NCBI RefSeq assembly: GCF_046530675.1
Contig: NZ_CP172558.1
Coordinates: 930,001-994,000, forward strand
Origin: Chitinibacter sp046530675
GTDB taxonomy: Bacteria; Pseudomonadota; Gammaproteobacteria; Burkholderiales; Chitinibacteraceae
Length of the DNA stretch: 64,000 nucleotides
Direction: 5' to 3'
Shown: in pieces, positions 8,336 to 15,629 of the stretch
Layout: each line of letters begins with the position of its first letter
Numbering within the stretch: position 1 is the first letter of the stretch
Made by a program: the position numbers and the translations under genes
The notes under the pieces: generated by a model
Told to the model about the DNA's origin: nothing
What the model saw: only the letters and a program-made list of their open reading frames with translations
The model's database searches: none

Positions 8336-8746
8336 ATGGACATCAATACCAACACCTCGGTCAACACAGCCTCCAGCTTGGTATCGACTGTCAGCGTCTC
8401 CGATCTGCAGAAAAAAGCACAAGAGCAAAAAGCTGAACAGCGCGAACAAATCAAACCGGTTGTCGAACAGGTTTACATCTCGCAGCAGGCGCAGGAATTG
8501 CTGGACACGTACACAACGAGCTACAACAACGCGATCGGTAACGAGAGCAGCACTTCAAGCAGCTCGACCAGCTCAGTCAATACCGCGCAGATCATCGACT
8601 CGGTCGACACAGTGCAAAATCGCCAGACTGCCGCTGCGATTGCCGAATACCGGAGCCAGCAGGCCGAATCCACGCCACCCGAGCAAACGCCTGAAGTCAC
8701 ACCCTATGCCGAGCGCGACAGCACGTCCATCCGCGTCATAGCCTGA
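8336..8746 (+). CDS. small hypothetical protein, Ser/Thr/Gln-rich
   Basis: The product has 136 residues, with a coiled-coil-like stretch (DLQKKAQEQKAEQREQIK, about 23-40), then a Ser-rich linker (about 65-80) and a Pro/Glu-rich tail. AAAGGAG lies 7 bases before the ATG. It is cytoplasmic by appearance, of no known family. It ends in a strong terminator. Confidence 0.7.
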   Translation: MDINTNTSVNTASSLVSTVSVSDLQKKAQEQKAEQREQIKPVVEQVYISQQAQELLDTYTTSYNNAIGNESSTSSSSTSSVNTAQIIDSVDTVQNRQTAAAIAEYRSQQAESTPPEQTPEVTPYAERDSTSIRVIA

Positions 8747-8757
8747 GCAGCGCTCAG

Positions 8758-8796
8758 CCCATAAAAAAACCGCCTGATTGGCGGTTTTTTTATGGG
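8758..8796. terminator. bidirectional rho-independent terminator
   Basis: A long near-perfect stem (CCCATAAAAAAACCGCC paired with GGCGG, T-run, ATGGG around TGATT) with A and T runs on both sides, placed between convergent genes ending at 8746 and 8805. Confidence 0.9.
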
Positions 8797-8804
8797 TCGC
8801 GTTA

Positions 8805-9026
8805 TCAATGTCTGTGCTGACGAAAACGGATCGGCTCGAAAGCTAGCTGACTCAAATACATCAGGCCAATATAAACACCGGCAAAAATCAGCATCCAGCC
8901 CAGCGGCAACAAAGCCAGCAATAGCGGCTGATATTCAATCAAAACACCCGCCAGCACCCCGAACAACATCAGGCAAGCAATACCAGCCAGAATTGGTGTC
9001 ACACACATTTTCATCGATAAGCGCAT
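8805..9026 (-). CDS. small membrane protein, two helices
   Basis: The product has 73 residues, with two hydrophobic helices (about 8-30 and 34-58) and a basic C-terminus (FEPIRFRQHRH). GAGGAG is placed 6 bases before the ATG at 9026. Unknown family. A 64-residue frame at 9062-9256 just upstream looks like chance; the stretch 9027-9300 otherwise shows nothing. Confidence 0.7.
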   Translation of the reverse strand: MRLSMKMCVTPILAGIACLMLFGVLAGVLIEYQPLLLALLPLGWMLIFAGVYIGLMYLSQLAFEPIRFRQHRH

Positions 9027-9300
9027 ATTGATCTCCTCGTGCTGCTAGACAGCTTATGAACTCAGTTAAGCCCAAAAACCCGAGTTGTCATAGTCGCTTG
9101 TTTGTACTGCAAAAATATGACAAGCGACCTTGATGGGGTATCTGGAAACGAGGATGGATTTGGCTGGGAATGATCTGGATACGGTACGCCGGTATGGCTT
9201 ATAAACCGCTCGTCATGGGCTGACGAATGGTGAAATTCAATCAGCTTGTGCTGCAATATCGTTACAGCGGATGATGGCCGTCAACCCAAAGCAAATCAAA

Positions 9301-9360
9301 GGGTATATTAATGCAAGCATCATTATAAATGGAGTCCAGCAACATACTACACCACAGTAT
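9301..9360 (+). repeat. fixed-spacing element, copy R2
   Basis: GGGTAT at 9301, ATAC at 9344 (43 bases on), GTAT at 9357 (13 further). It lies 75 bases beyond the PL14 gene stop, pointing toward that gene. Confidence 0.7.
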
Positions 9361-9393
9361 ATTGGTTAGATAGTCTGTTCGCCGATACGCGAT

Positions 9394-9427
9394 AGCCTCA
9401 CTGGAACGCAAGCGAACCAGTGAGGCT
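9394..9427. other. hairpin after the lyase gene
   Basis: A perfect 11-base inverted repeat, AGCCTCACTGG and CCAGTGAGGCT with a 12-base loop, just past the stop of the lyase gene. There is no T run on the downstream side, so it is a possible mRNA 3' stabiliser or weak terminator. Confidence 0.6.
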
Positions 9428-9435
9428 GCGGGTAC

Positions 9436-11250
9436 TTATGGCGAGGTTAACTCTATCCATTTCTGCGCGGTATCGAGCTTAATCGGCGAATACACGCCGA
9501 CATAGACTTCGGGCAGATTACTGCTGAGCGGATCAACCCCAGCTGCGGTATAGCCGCGCGCTTTGAAGTAGCGATACTTGCCGTTATCGATGCGGTAAAC
9601 GACGCTGTCTTTCTGATACACACTCGTCGCCTGCCATTGCGAATACCCGACAATTGGATGAGTGTAATTCGGCGGCGTAACGCGGGTATCGACCAGCGCC
9701 AGCGGCGAATCGACGCTGACGATAAAGTCGTCAAAATAGGCGTATTGCTCGCTCAAAGGCGCCCAGTCGCTGCTTGAGCCACCAAAGAAGGTATCCATTT
9801 TGATCGCCGAAACGCTGACACTGGCCGAGTTACGCAGCAGCATTGCGGTGTTTTCCAGCACCAGCTCGCCGTCGATCCATTGCCGGAATTGGCCATTACT
9901 CTGGCCGATATCGTTGAGTACGACTTGCTGCGTCAGCGTATACCAGCGACCAGCTTCAAAGCGGCGAACAAGTCCGGCGTAATCACCGCATTCCTCTTGC
10001 TTGCCGGGGAAGTAGTAATACTGGAAGCCGACGCCGTTCTCACGCCACATCAACCGTGTCGTGAAGCCGTCAAACGTGCCATTCTGGATGCAGCCGGTTG
10101 GCGTATCACCACCGCCCAGTCCCGGTAATTTGCCGCCTTTGACCCAGGTAAACGACTGATCAAAACGCAATTTGTATTGCAGGAATAAAGAACGTGCATT
10201 GCCCGGCAAAGGCGCGTCAAAAGTCATCGCCGAATTGCCACCGACTTGACCGGCCAGATAGCTGACGCGCAACACTTTATTGCTGGCATTGGCCTGATCA
10301 GCAACGATGCTCAAACGACCCGCTGCGACGCCCGAAGACGACGTTGGTGCAAGACCCCAGTCGGCTTGGAACTGGCTGGCTTGGTACAGGCCGCTGGCGT
10401 ATTGGTCGAACTGATTGCGCAAAACAATTTGCGTCGGCGCACCGCTAGGCGTCGGAACCGGAGTAATCAGCGGCGTCGGGCTTGGTGTTGGCGCCACTGT
10501 CGGCGTTGGGGTGGCACTTGGCACTGCTGTTGGCGTCGGTGTTACGGCTGGCGTCGCTGTCGGCGTTGGCACGACCGTAGCCGTTGGAACTGGTGTTGCG
10601 CTTGGTGTTGCAGTTGGCATTGCCGTCGGTGTTGAAGTGCTCACTGGGCCGCAAGCGCCCAGATCTTTCCACGGCTTGCCAGAACCCGTATTCAGATCAG
10701 GCTGTTCGCCACTCGTCCACCATTGCGCCTGATAAGTCCGGCCTTGATAACTCACTTTTTGGCCGCCCGTGTAAACGACGCTGCTCTGCCATACGGCATC
10801 TATGCACTGGCCGCTGGCTGGCGTTGCCGTTGGGGATGGCGTGACTGTGGGCGCGACTGTTGGCGTCACGGTGGGTGCGGCGGTTGGTGTTGGTGTTGGT
10901 GTTGCGGTAATTTGAGGTGTTGGTGACGCTTGCGGCGTCGCGGTGGCGGTCGGCTTCGGTGTTGGCGTTGCAGTCGGCGCCACTGTCGGCGTCGCGCTTG
11001 GAGTCGGCGTTGGGCTGGTGCCGCAATCGCCGCCGACTTTCCACAGCGTCGGTGTCGTCGCCGGATTCCAGTTCGTCCCCACATAGGCGGTATGCGTGGT
11101 CAAGGCAGTATACGTCTGGCCTTGATAGTTTACGGTGTCTCCAGCGCTATACGTCGGGCCTTCGACCCATGAACCACGGCAGGCGGCGCTCGCATTCACC
11201 GCGCCCAACAGGCCGATCACGAGCAAGCTCGGCTTAATCCATCGTTGCAT
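9436..11250 (-). CDS. secreted polysaccharide lyase family 14-like enzyme with two CBM5/12 modules
   Basis: The 604-residue product has a signal peptide (to about 23, ASA), a first CBM5/12 module (about 24-76, with Trp-rich ACRGSWVEGPTYSAGDTVNY), a long Thr/Pro/Ala linker, a second CBM5/12 (about 150-200, AVWQSSVVYTGGQKVSYQG), a second linker, and a catalytic region (about 280-520) with FTWVKGGKLPGLGGG, typical of PL14 (alginate or glucuronan lyases). A third module-like segment ends the protein. CBM5/12 binds chitin, so the substrate could be a polysaccharide next to chitin; the exact specificity cannot be read. GGAGGAG precedes the ATG. The linkers produce tandem-like DNA at about 10440-11030. 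Confidence 0.8.
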   Translation of the reverse strand: MQRWIKPSLLVIGLLGAVNASAACRGSWVEGPTYSAGDTVNYQGQTYTALTTHTAYVGTNWNPATTPTLWKVGGDCGTSPTPTPSATPTVAPTATPTPKPTATATPQASPTPQITATPTPTPTAAPTVTPTVAPTVTPSPTATPASGQCIDAVWQSSVVYTGGQKVSYQGRTYQAQWWTSGEQPDLNTGSGKPWKDLGACGPVSTSTPTAMPTATPSATPVPTATVVPTPTATPAVTPTPTAVPSATPTPTVAPTPSPTPLITPVPTPSGAPTQIVLRNQFDQYASGLYQASQFQADWGLAPTSSSGVAAGRLSIVADQANASNKVLRVSYLAGQVGGNSAMTFDAPLPGNARSLFLQYKLRFDQSFTWVKGGKLPGLGGGDTPTGCIQNGTFDGFTTRLMWRENGVGFQYYYFPGKQEECGDYAGLVRRFEAGRWYTLTQQVVLNDIGQSNGQFRQWIDGELVLENTAMLLRNSASVSVSAIKMDTFFGGSSSDWAPLSEQYAYFDDFIVSVDSPLALVDTRVTPPNYTHPIVGYSQWQATSVYQKDSVVYRIDNGKYRYFKARGYTAAGVDPLSSNLPEVYVGVYSPIKLDTAQKWIELTSP

Positions 11251-11469
11251 TTTCTCTCCTCCGGCCAGTGCACTGGCCTTTTAATCGTGACTCACTGTCT
11301 TGGCAGTGAATCCGCATCGTTGGAGAAAATACCGATGGCGTCAATCCTTGTCGCCGATCTGGGTCAATCCCGCGACAAGAAGCTAAGTCATTGATTTAAA
11401 GATGAACAAATCTTTCTAGCCCGAAAATCATCACGTAATTTAACGGATTAATTCGAGCCGGATACCGGG

Positions 11470-12522
11470 CTATTCAAGCCGCCACAGCCCATCGACATAC
11501 ACATTGTCGTCGCCCAGCAAAACGCCACCTGCCACATCGACAAAAACATCGATATGAAAGCGCGTGTCCTTGCGTTTGAATTGCGGCTTGTTATAGCTGC
11601 CGTGCTTGGCGCCCAGCGACAGGTGAACGCCGCACAGCCGCTCGTAAGTGCCGATGTCGCTGACGGTGCGCTCGCGCGTGAAAGCGCGGTTCAGCCCCAG
11701 ACCCAGCTCGCGCAGCCAGACCTCGCCTTCGACTTCGCGAATCCGCGCCAGCACGGCGTCAAATTCGGGCGTGCTGTTTTCAACGCCGACAATCCGGCCA
11801 GCCTCTACGACGATTGTGACCGGGCGGGGCGGAAAATTGCAGTGGAAAGTGGTATCGCCAAACACATACACATCGGCGCGGCCGCTGACCGCTTCGAGAT
11901 CGACCGCCTCGGTAAACACTTCGCCAATCGGAAACTGCCCGCCGATATTTTTCATCGCGTGGTAATCACCGACGTTGAGCTTGGCGGGCTCAAACCGCGT
12001 TGCGTAATGGAGCACATTGCCGCGGCTGCTGACCAGCCGTGCCGATTGCGCCGTGGCGATTTTCGCCTGTAGTGCAGCGCCGGTCTCGCGGTAATACGCC
12101 GCGTGCTCGTGATCGTAAGCCAGCGCGTCGATATAGCGCGGCGCCTCAATGCCGACCATCCGCGCCAGATGCACGTGCTCGATCACTTTCAGCCCCTGCG
12201 CGAACAGCTGCACGCGCAGCCGGTAGGCGTCGAGCCGGAAATGCGTGGACTGGATCAGCACGACCAGTGCCCCCGCCGGCAGCGCGGCAAAAGCCGCCAT
12301 CACCGCGTCGTTATCAACTTCGCTGATTTCGATCACCCGCGCCTGCGGCAAAGCCGCGCGGTAACCATCGGCCAGCAGCGGCGCCAGTGGGCATTCGGTA
12401 TCAAAAACGATCAGCGCTGGCTCGTCCGCGGCATGGCCGATTGCGACGGTAACGATGTCGTTGACATGCTGCGCAGCGGTGGTGCGGTGTGAAGTCGTAA
12501 GTTCGCAATAGACAGTATTCAT
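11470..12522 (-). CDS. aminopeptidase T (M29)-like protein
   Basis: About 350 residues. The C-terminal half has the style of M29 metallo-aminopeptidases: GEVFTEAVD, then LRELGLGLNRAFTRERTVSD, then KHGSYNKPQFKRKDTRFHID, giving conserved Glu, His and Asp that could bind metal. The N-terminal half is an alpha/beta region without a known motif. Peptidase activity is inferred only. The start is chosen at 12522 (MNTVYCELTT); an in-frame ATG at 12561 would add 13 residues. Neither has a good ribosome-binding site, and the repeat copy R3 begins exactly at the 12522 start codon. The 11251-11469 stretch upstream of the lyase holds a small hairpin only. Confidence 0.6.
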   Translation of the reverse strand: MNTVYCELTTSHRTTAAQHVNDIVTVAIGHAADEPALIVFDTECPLAPLLADGYRAALPQARVIEISEVDNDAVMAAFAALPAGALVVLIQSTHFRLDAYRLRVQLFAQGLKVIEHVHLARMVGIEAPRYIDALAYDHEHAAYYRETGAALQAKIATAQSARLVSSRGNVLHYATRFEPAKLNVGDYHAMKNIGGQFPIGEVFTEAVDLEAVSGRADVYVFGDTTFHCNFPPRPVTIVVEAGRIVGVENSTPEFDAVLARIREVEGEVWLRELGLGLNRAFTRERTVSDIGTYERLCGVHLSLGAKHGSYNKPQFKRKDTRFHIDVFVDVAGGVLLGDDNVYVDGLWRLE

Positions 12523-12581
12523 GGGTATTGCCGGCCAGTAGTTGCTGAATATGCCTTGCATGGATATACCATGCCATGTAT
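12523..12581 (+). repeat. fixed-spacing element, copy R3
   Basis: GGGTAT at 12523, ATAC at 12566, GTAT at 12578 (spacings 43 and 12). It abuts and overlaps the start-codon region of the M29-like gene, so on that mRNA it would be the leader. ATACCATGCCATGTAT inside it is nearly palindromic. Confidence 0.7.
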
Positions 12582-12693
12582 TCAGTCGGCGACTGGCGAT
12601 AAAAAACGGAAGCCCCGATTATCGCATGCGCGCAGGCAAACCGCTTGCCGTGGCGCGGAATGGCGCAGTCACAGCCCTTGGATGTTTTAAGTC

Positions 12694-12748
12694 GTGGGAG
12701 CGGGCTTGCCCGCGATTAGCCATGCTTCGCGGGCAAGCCCGCTCCCAC
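12694..12748. repeat. REP-type inverted repeat (GTGGGAGCGGGC family)
   Basis: A perfect 21-base inverted repeat (12694-12714 and 12728-12748) with a 13-base loop. The arm begins GTGGGAGCGGGCTTGCCCG, the same sequence seen in abundant Pseudomonas-type REP elements. It lies just past the fsr stop at 12755 and before the M29-like gene, where it may end or protect the fsr transcript. Confidence 0.85.
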
Positions 12749-12754
12749 AAAAGC

Positions 12755-13969
12755 TCAAATTTTAGCAAGCTGTTTCGTTGGTAGCAGCGCGGCAACGATG
12801 CCGAGCAGCGGCAAATACGCCAGCGTCTGATACACCGCCACGATGCCGTAATGATCGGCCAGCCTGCCGATCAGTGCCGCGCCCAGACCGGCGATGCCGA
12901 AAGCGAAGCCAAAGAACAGACCGGCGACGGTGCCGACCTTGCCGGGCAGCAACTCCTGCGCGTAAACCAGCATCGCCGAGAAAGCCGACGACATGATCAG
13001 GCCGATGACAAAGCTCAGCGCCACCGTGCCGGCCAGACCCGTGTGCGGCAAGGCCATCGCAAACGGTGCTGCGCCAAGAATCGAAAACCAAATCACTGCC
13101 TTGCGGCCGATCCGATCGCCGATCGGGCCACCGGCCAGCGTTCCCAGCGCGACGGCAAACAGGAAAACGAACAGCAAAAGCTGCGCCTGCTGCGGCGCCA
13201 GCGCGAAACGCTCGATCAGATAGAAGGTGTAGTAGCTCTGAAAGCTCGCCATATAAACAAACTTGGTCGTCAACAGCGCAAGCAATACGCCCATGATCCA
13301 CACCGTCTTGCCGGCAGAAAACGGCTGCACTTTGCTGGCGGTCTTGCCCGCGCCCTGCCGGTGCTGGGCGGCGTACCACTGGCTGATCCAGCGCAGCACA
13401 AGCATGGCGATCAACGCCGCGACTGAAAACCACGCCAGACTGGGCTGGCCGAAGGGAATAACGATCAGCGCAGCAAGCAGCGGCCCGCAGGCGCTACCGG
13501 CGTTGCCGCCGACCTGAAACAGCGATTGCGCCAGACCATGCTGCCCGCCCGAAGCCAGCCGCGCGATTCGCGAAGCTTCGGGGTGGAAAATCGACGAACC
13601 GCAACCGACCAGCGCAGCCGCGAGCAGCAGTAGCGGGAAGGTATGCGCTTGCGAGAGCAGCAACAGGCCGCTCAAGGTGAAACCCATGCCGAAGACCAGC
13701 GCATGCTGTTGCGGGCGGCGGTCGGTAAACTGGCCGACCAGCGGCTGCAGAATCGACGCGGCAAGCTGATAAGTCAGCGTCAGCAGGCCCAGCTGGGCAA
13801 AGCTGAGCTGGTAAGTGCCCTTGAGCACCGGATACAGCGCCAGAATCAGCGACTGCATCATGTCGTTCAGAAAATGCGTGCTGCTGATCGCGGCCAGCAC
13901 GTGGTATTGCGTGCGCTGCGCCGCATCGCTGGCGGCGGCGTCGGTGGTGACTGTCGTCGTGGTATTCAT
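12755..13969 (-). CDS. fsr: MFS efflux transporter, fosmidomycin-resistance (Fsr) type
   Basis: A 12-helix major facilitator of 404 residues. The N-terminal region, with SSTHFLNDMMQSLILALYPV, the loop QFTDRRPQQ, CGSSIFHPEASRIARLAS and GLAQSLFQVGGNAGSACGPL, is the Fsr pattern. Fsr exports fosmidomycin in E. coli; the natural substrate is not known. The start is set at 13969, which has GGAG 6 bases upstream; a longer frame reaches 14005. It is divergent from an AraC-type gene starting at 14067, a common arrangement for a locally controlled efflux pump. Confidence 0.88.
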   Translation of the reverse strand: MNTTTTVTTDAAASDAAQRTQYHVLAAISSTHFLNDMMQSLILALYPVLKGTYQLSFAQLGLLTLTYQLAASILQPLVGQFTDRRPQQHALVFGMGFTLSGLLLLSQAHTFPLLLLAAALVGCGSSIFHPEASRIARLASGGQHGLAQSLFQVGGNAGSACGPLLAALIVIPFGQPSLAWFSVAALIAMLVLRWISQWYAAQHRQGAGKTASKVQPFSAGKTVWIMGVLLALLTTKFVYMASFQSYYTFYLIERFALAPQQAQLLLFVFLFAVALGTLAGGPIGDRIGRKAVIWFSILGAAPFAMALPHTGLAGTVALSFVIGLIMSSAFSAMLVYAQELLPGKVGTVAGLFFGFAFGIAGLGAALIGRLADHYGIVAVYQTLAYLPLLGIVAALLPTKQLAKI

Positions 13970-14066
13970 GGCGGACTCCCGGACAAGAAGTGAAGACAGA
14001 GCCATCTTATGGCGCTATGCTTTGCCTGTCTGACGCGAATCAGGCAAACACTATCGGGAAAACGAC

Positions 14067-14837
14067 ATGCTGATCGAACGAGTAGGCCCGCTGCGCGAAA
14101 TGCAGGGCGCTTTATTGCACGGCAAGGCCGTCGACCATCAACCCGGCTCGGCGACGATACGCCACTGGCACGAAGTGGCGCAGCTCTTGTACGCGATCAG
14201 CGGCGTGATGCGCGTGATTACGCCGCTGGGGCAATGGATCGTGCCGCCCAATCGCGGCATCTGGCTGCCGCCCGGCGTATGGCACGAAGTGCTGATGATC
14301 GGTCACGTCGAAGTGCGCTCGATTTATGTTCGCCCCGACGCAGTGCCCGGCTTGCCGGCCGAATGCTGCGTGCTGGCGATCACGCCGCTGATGCGCGAGC
14401 TGATTTTGGCCGCAATCCATATTGATTATCAGGAAAACCCGATTCCGCTGCGCAGCCGGATGATTGCCGAATTGCTGCTCAATGAAGTGAAATCGCTGGA
14501 AACGTTGCCGCTGCAATTGCCGATGCCGATTGATCCCTTGCTCGCGCCGGTGTGTCGCGCGCTGCTGGCCGAACCTGATGACACGCGAACGACCGATGAC
14601 TGGGCACAACAAACCGGCGTTGACGCGCGCACGCTGCAGCGCCGTTTCGGCAAGGCCACCGGAATGACGCTGGGCGACTGGCGGCGACAGGCGCGTTTGC
14701 TCAAGGCGCTGGAACGGCTCGCCCAAGGCGAGCGCGTTATCGACGTCGCACTCGATTGCGGCTACAACAGCCCCAGCGCGTTCAGCGCGATGTTCAAGCG
14801 CCAGTTTGGCATCACGCCAAGCAGCTTTTTTCAATGA
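14067..14837 (+). CDS. AraC-family regulator with cupin sensor domain
   Basis: The 256-residue product has an N-terminal cupin (about 1-110: RHWHEVAQLLYAISG, PPNRGIWLPPGVWHEV) and a C-terminal double helix-turn-helix (about 155-256: TGVDARTLQRRFGKATGMTL and DVALDCGYNSPSAFSAMFKR). This is the layout of NimR/YeaM-type regulators that control a divergent MFS pump, so it is probably the regulator of fsr; the 97-base gap at 13970-14066 would hold the operator. The inducer is unknown. Confidence 0.88.
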   Translation: MLIERVGPLREMQGALLHGKAVDHQPGSATIRHWHEVAQLLYAISGVMRVITPLGQWIVPPNRGIWLPPGVWHEVLMIGHVEVRSIYVRPDAVPGLPAECCVLAITPLMRELILAAIHIDYQENPIPLRSRMIAELLLNEVKSLETLPLQLPMPIDPLLAPVCRALLAEPDDTRTTDDWAQQTGVDARTLQRRFGKATGMTLGDWRRQARLLKALERLAQGERVIDVALDCGYNSPSAFSAMFKRQFGITPSSFFQ

Positions 14838-14865
14838 ACCCAGATCAGTAAATAGAAATGATTGG

Positions 14866-14914
14866 GGTATAGGATCAAAGCGCAATAGATATATTAATTC
14901 AAAGCCAATACCCC
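14866..14914 (+). repeat. fixed-spacing element, copy R4
   Basis: GGGTAT at 14866 and ATACCCC at 14909 (43 bases on), starting 29 bases after the AraC gene stop, in the same sense. No GTAT follows. The rest of 14838-15133 holds no gene I can support. Confidence 0.7.
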
Positions 14915-15133
14915 ACCTTCTTAATCATGACAACCCACGTTGGAAGCAACACCGAATCAGGATTTTCCAGCCTTGTCCCGGTGTTCGAAGCCAGAGCGGA
15001 ACTGCTGCCCCTGTTTATGCCGCGCCGCTAAAATACGCAGTGACACAACAGCGATTCAGCTTCGTGCAAGTTTTTGTGCCCGCCGGATTGATCTATCAGT
15101 AGAATAAGCGCTCCAAAATCAGGGACTCTTAAA

Positions 15134-15574
15134 ATGAAAAAACTCTTCACATTGTTTCTTGTTGCCATCGCTTTGACCGGTTGCGCTTCGGTGCCAAAAG
15201 GCGATACAGCCCAGGATGCAGCATTAAAAACTTTTGCGACCAAATCGGATAAAGCTGGCCTGTATCTTTACCGGAATGAAATGATCGGCGCCGCAGTAAC
15301 GATGGACGTCACTTTGGATGGCAAGCCGATTGGCTCGACAGGTGCAAAGAGCTATCTGTACCAGGAAATCGAACCGGGCAAACACACGATTACTTCTACA
15401 GCAGAAAATACCGAAACACTTGAGATCGACGCCAAAGCCGGTGCGCTGGTTTATATCTGGCAAGAAGTAAAAATGGGTCTGCTGTACGCTCGGAACAAGC
15501 TTCACCTTGTTACTGAAGAGGAAGGCCAGAAGGGCGTAAAAGAAAGCTCGCTGGTGGTGATGACGAAAAAATAA
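15134..15574 (+). CDS. DUF2846-type lipoprotein
   Basis: The 146-residue product has a lipoprotein signal (MKKLFTLFLVAIALTGC, Cys at about 17). The body, KAGLYLYRNEMIGAAVTMDV then DGKPIGSTGAKSYLYQEIEPGKHTITS, matches the DUF2846 beta-sandwich pattern. It is likely an outer-membrane or periplasmic lipoprotein of unknown function. It is monocistronic, ending at a strong terminator. Confidence 0.8.
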   Translation: MKKLFTLFLVAIALTGCASVPKGDTAQDAALKTFATKSDKAGLYLYRNEMIGAAVTMDVTLDGKPIGSTGAKSYLYQEIEPGKHTITSTAENTETLEIDAKAGALVYIWQEVKMGLLYARNKLHLVTEEEGQKGVKESSLVVMTKK

Positions 15575-15595
15575 TTTCACATTTCCGGCTCGTGA

Positions 15596-15629
15596 TAAAA
15601 AACCCCGCAGATTTGCGGGGTTTTTGTTT
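15596..15629. terminator. rho-independent terminator
   Basis: CCCCGC-AGATTT-GCGGGG flanked by A run and TTTTTGTTT, between the convergent lipoprotein and ygiQ genes; it touches the ygiQ stop and can serve both strands. Confidence 0.9.

Noticed and set aside
9062..9256. 64-codon minus frame
   Set aside because: No ribosome-binding site, no motif, odd composition; likely chance.
10440..11030. Repeated Thr/Pro codon DNA as a possible CRISPR or satellite
   Set aside because: It is the in-frame linker of the secreted lyase, with irregular units and no spacers.
12755..13433. 223-codon frame inside fsr
   Set aside because: Alternative frame of the fsr gene on the same strand; the transporter frame has clear family motifs.
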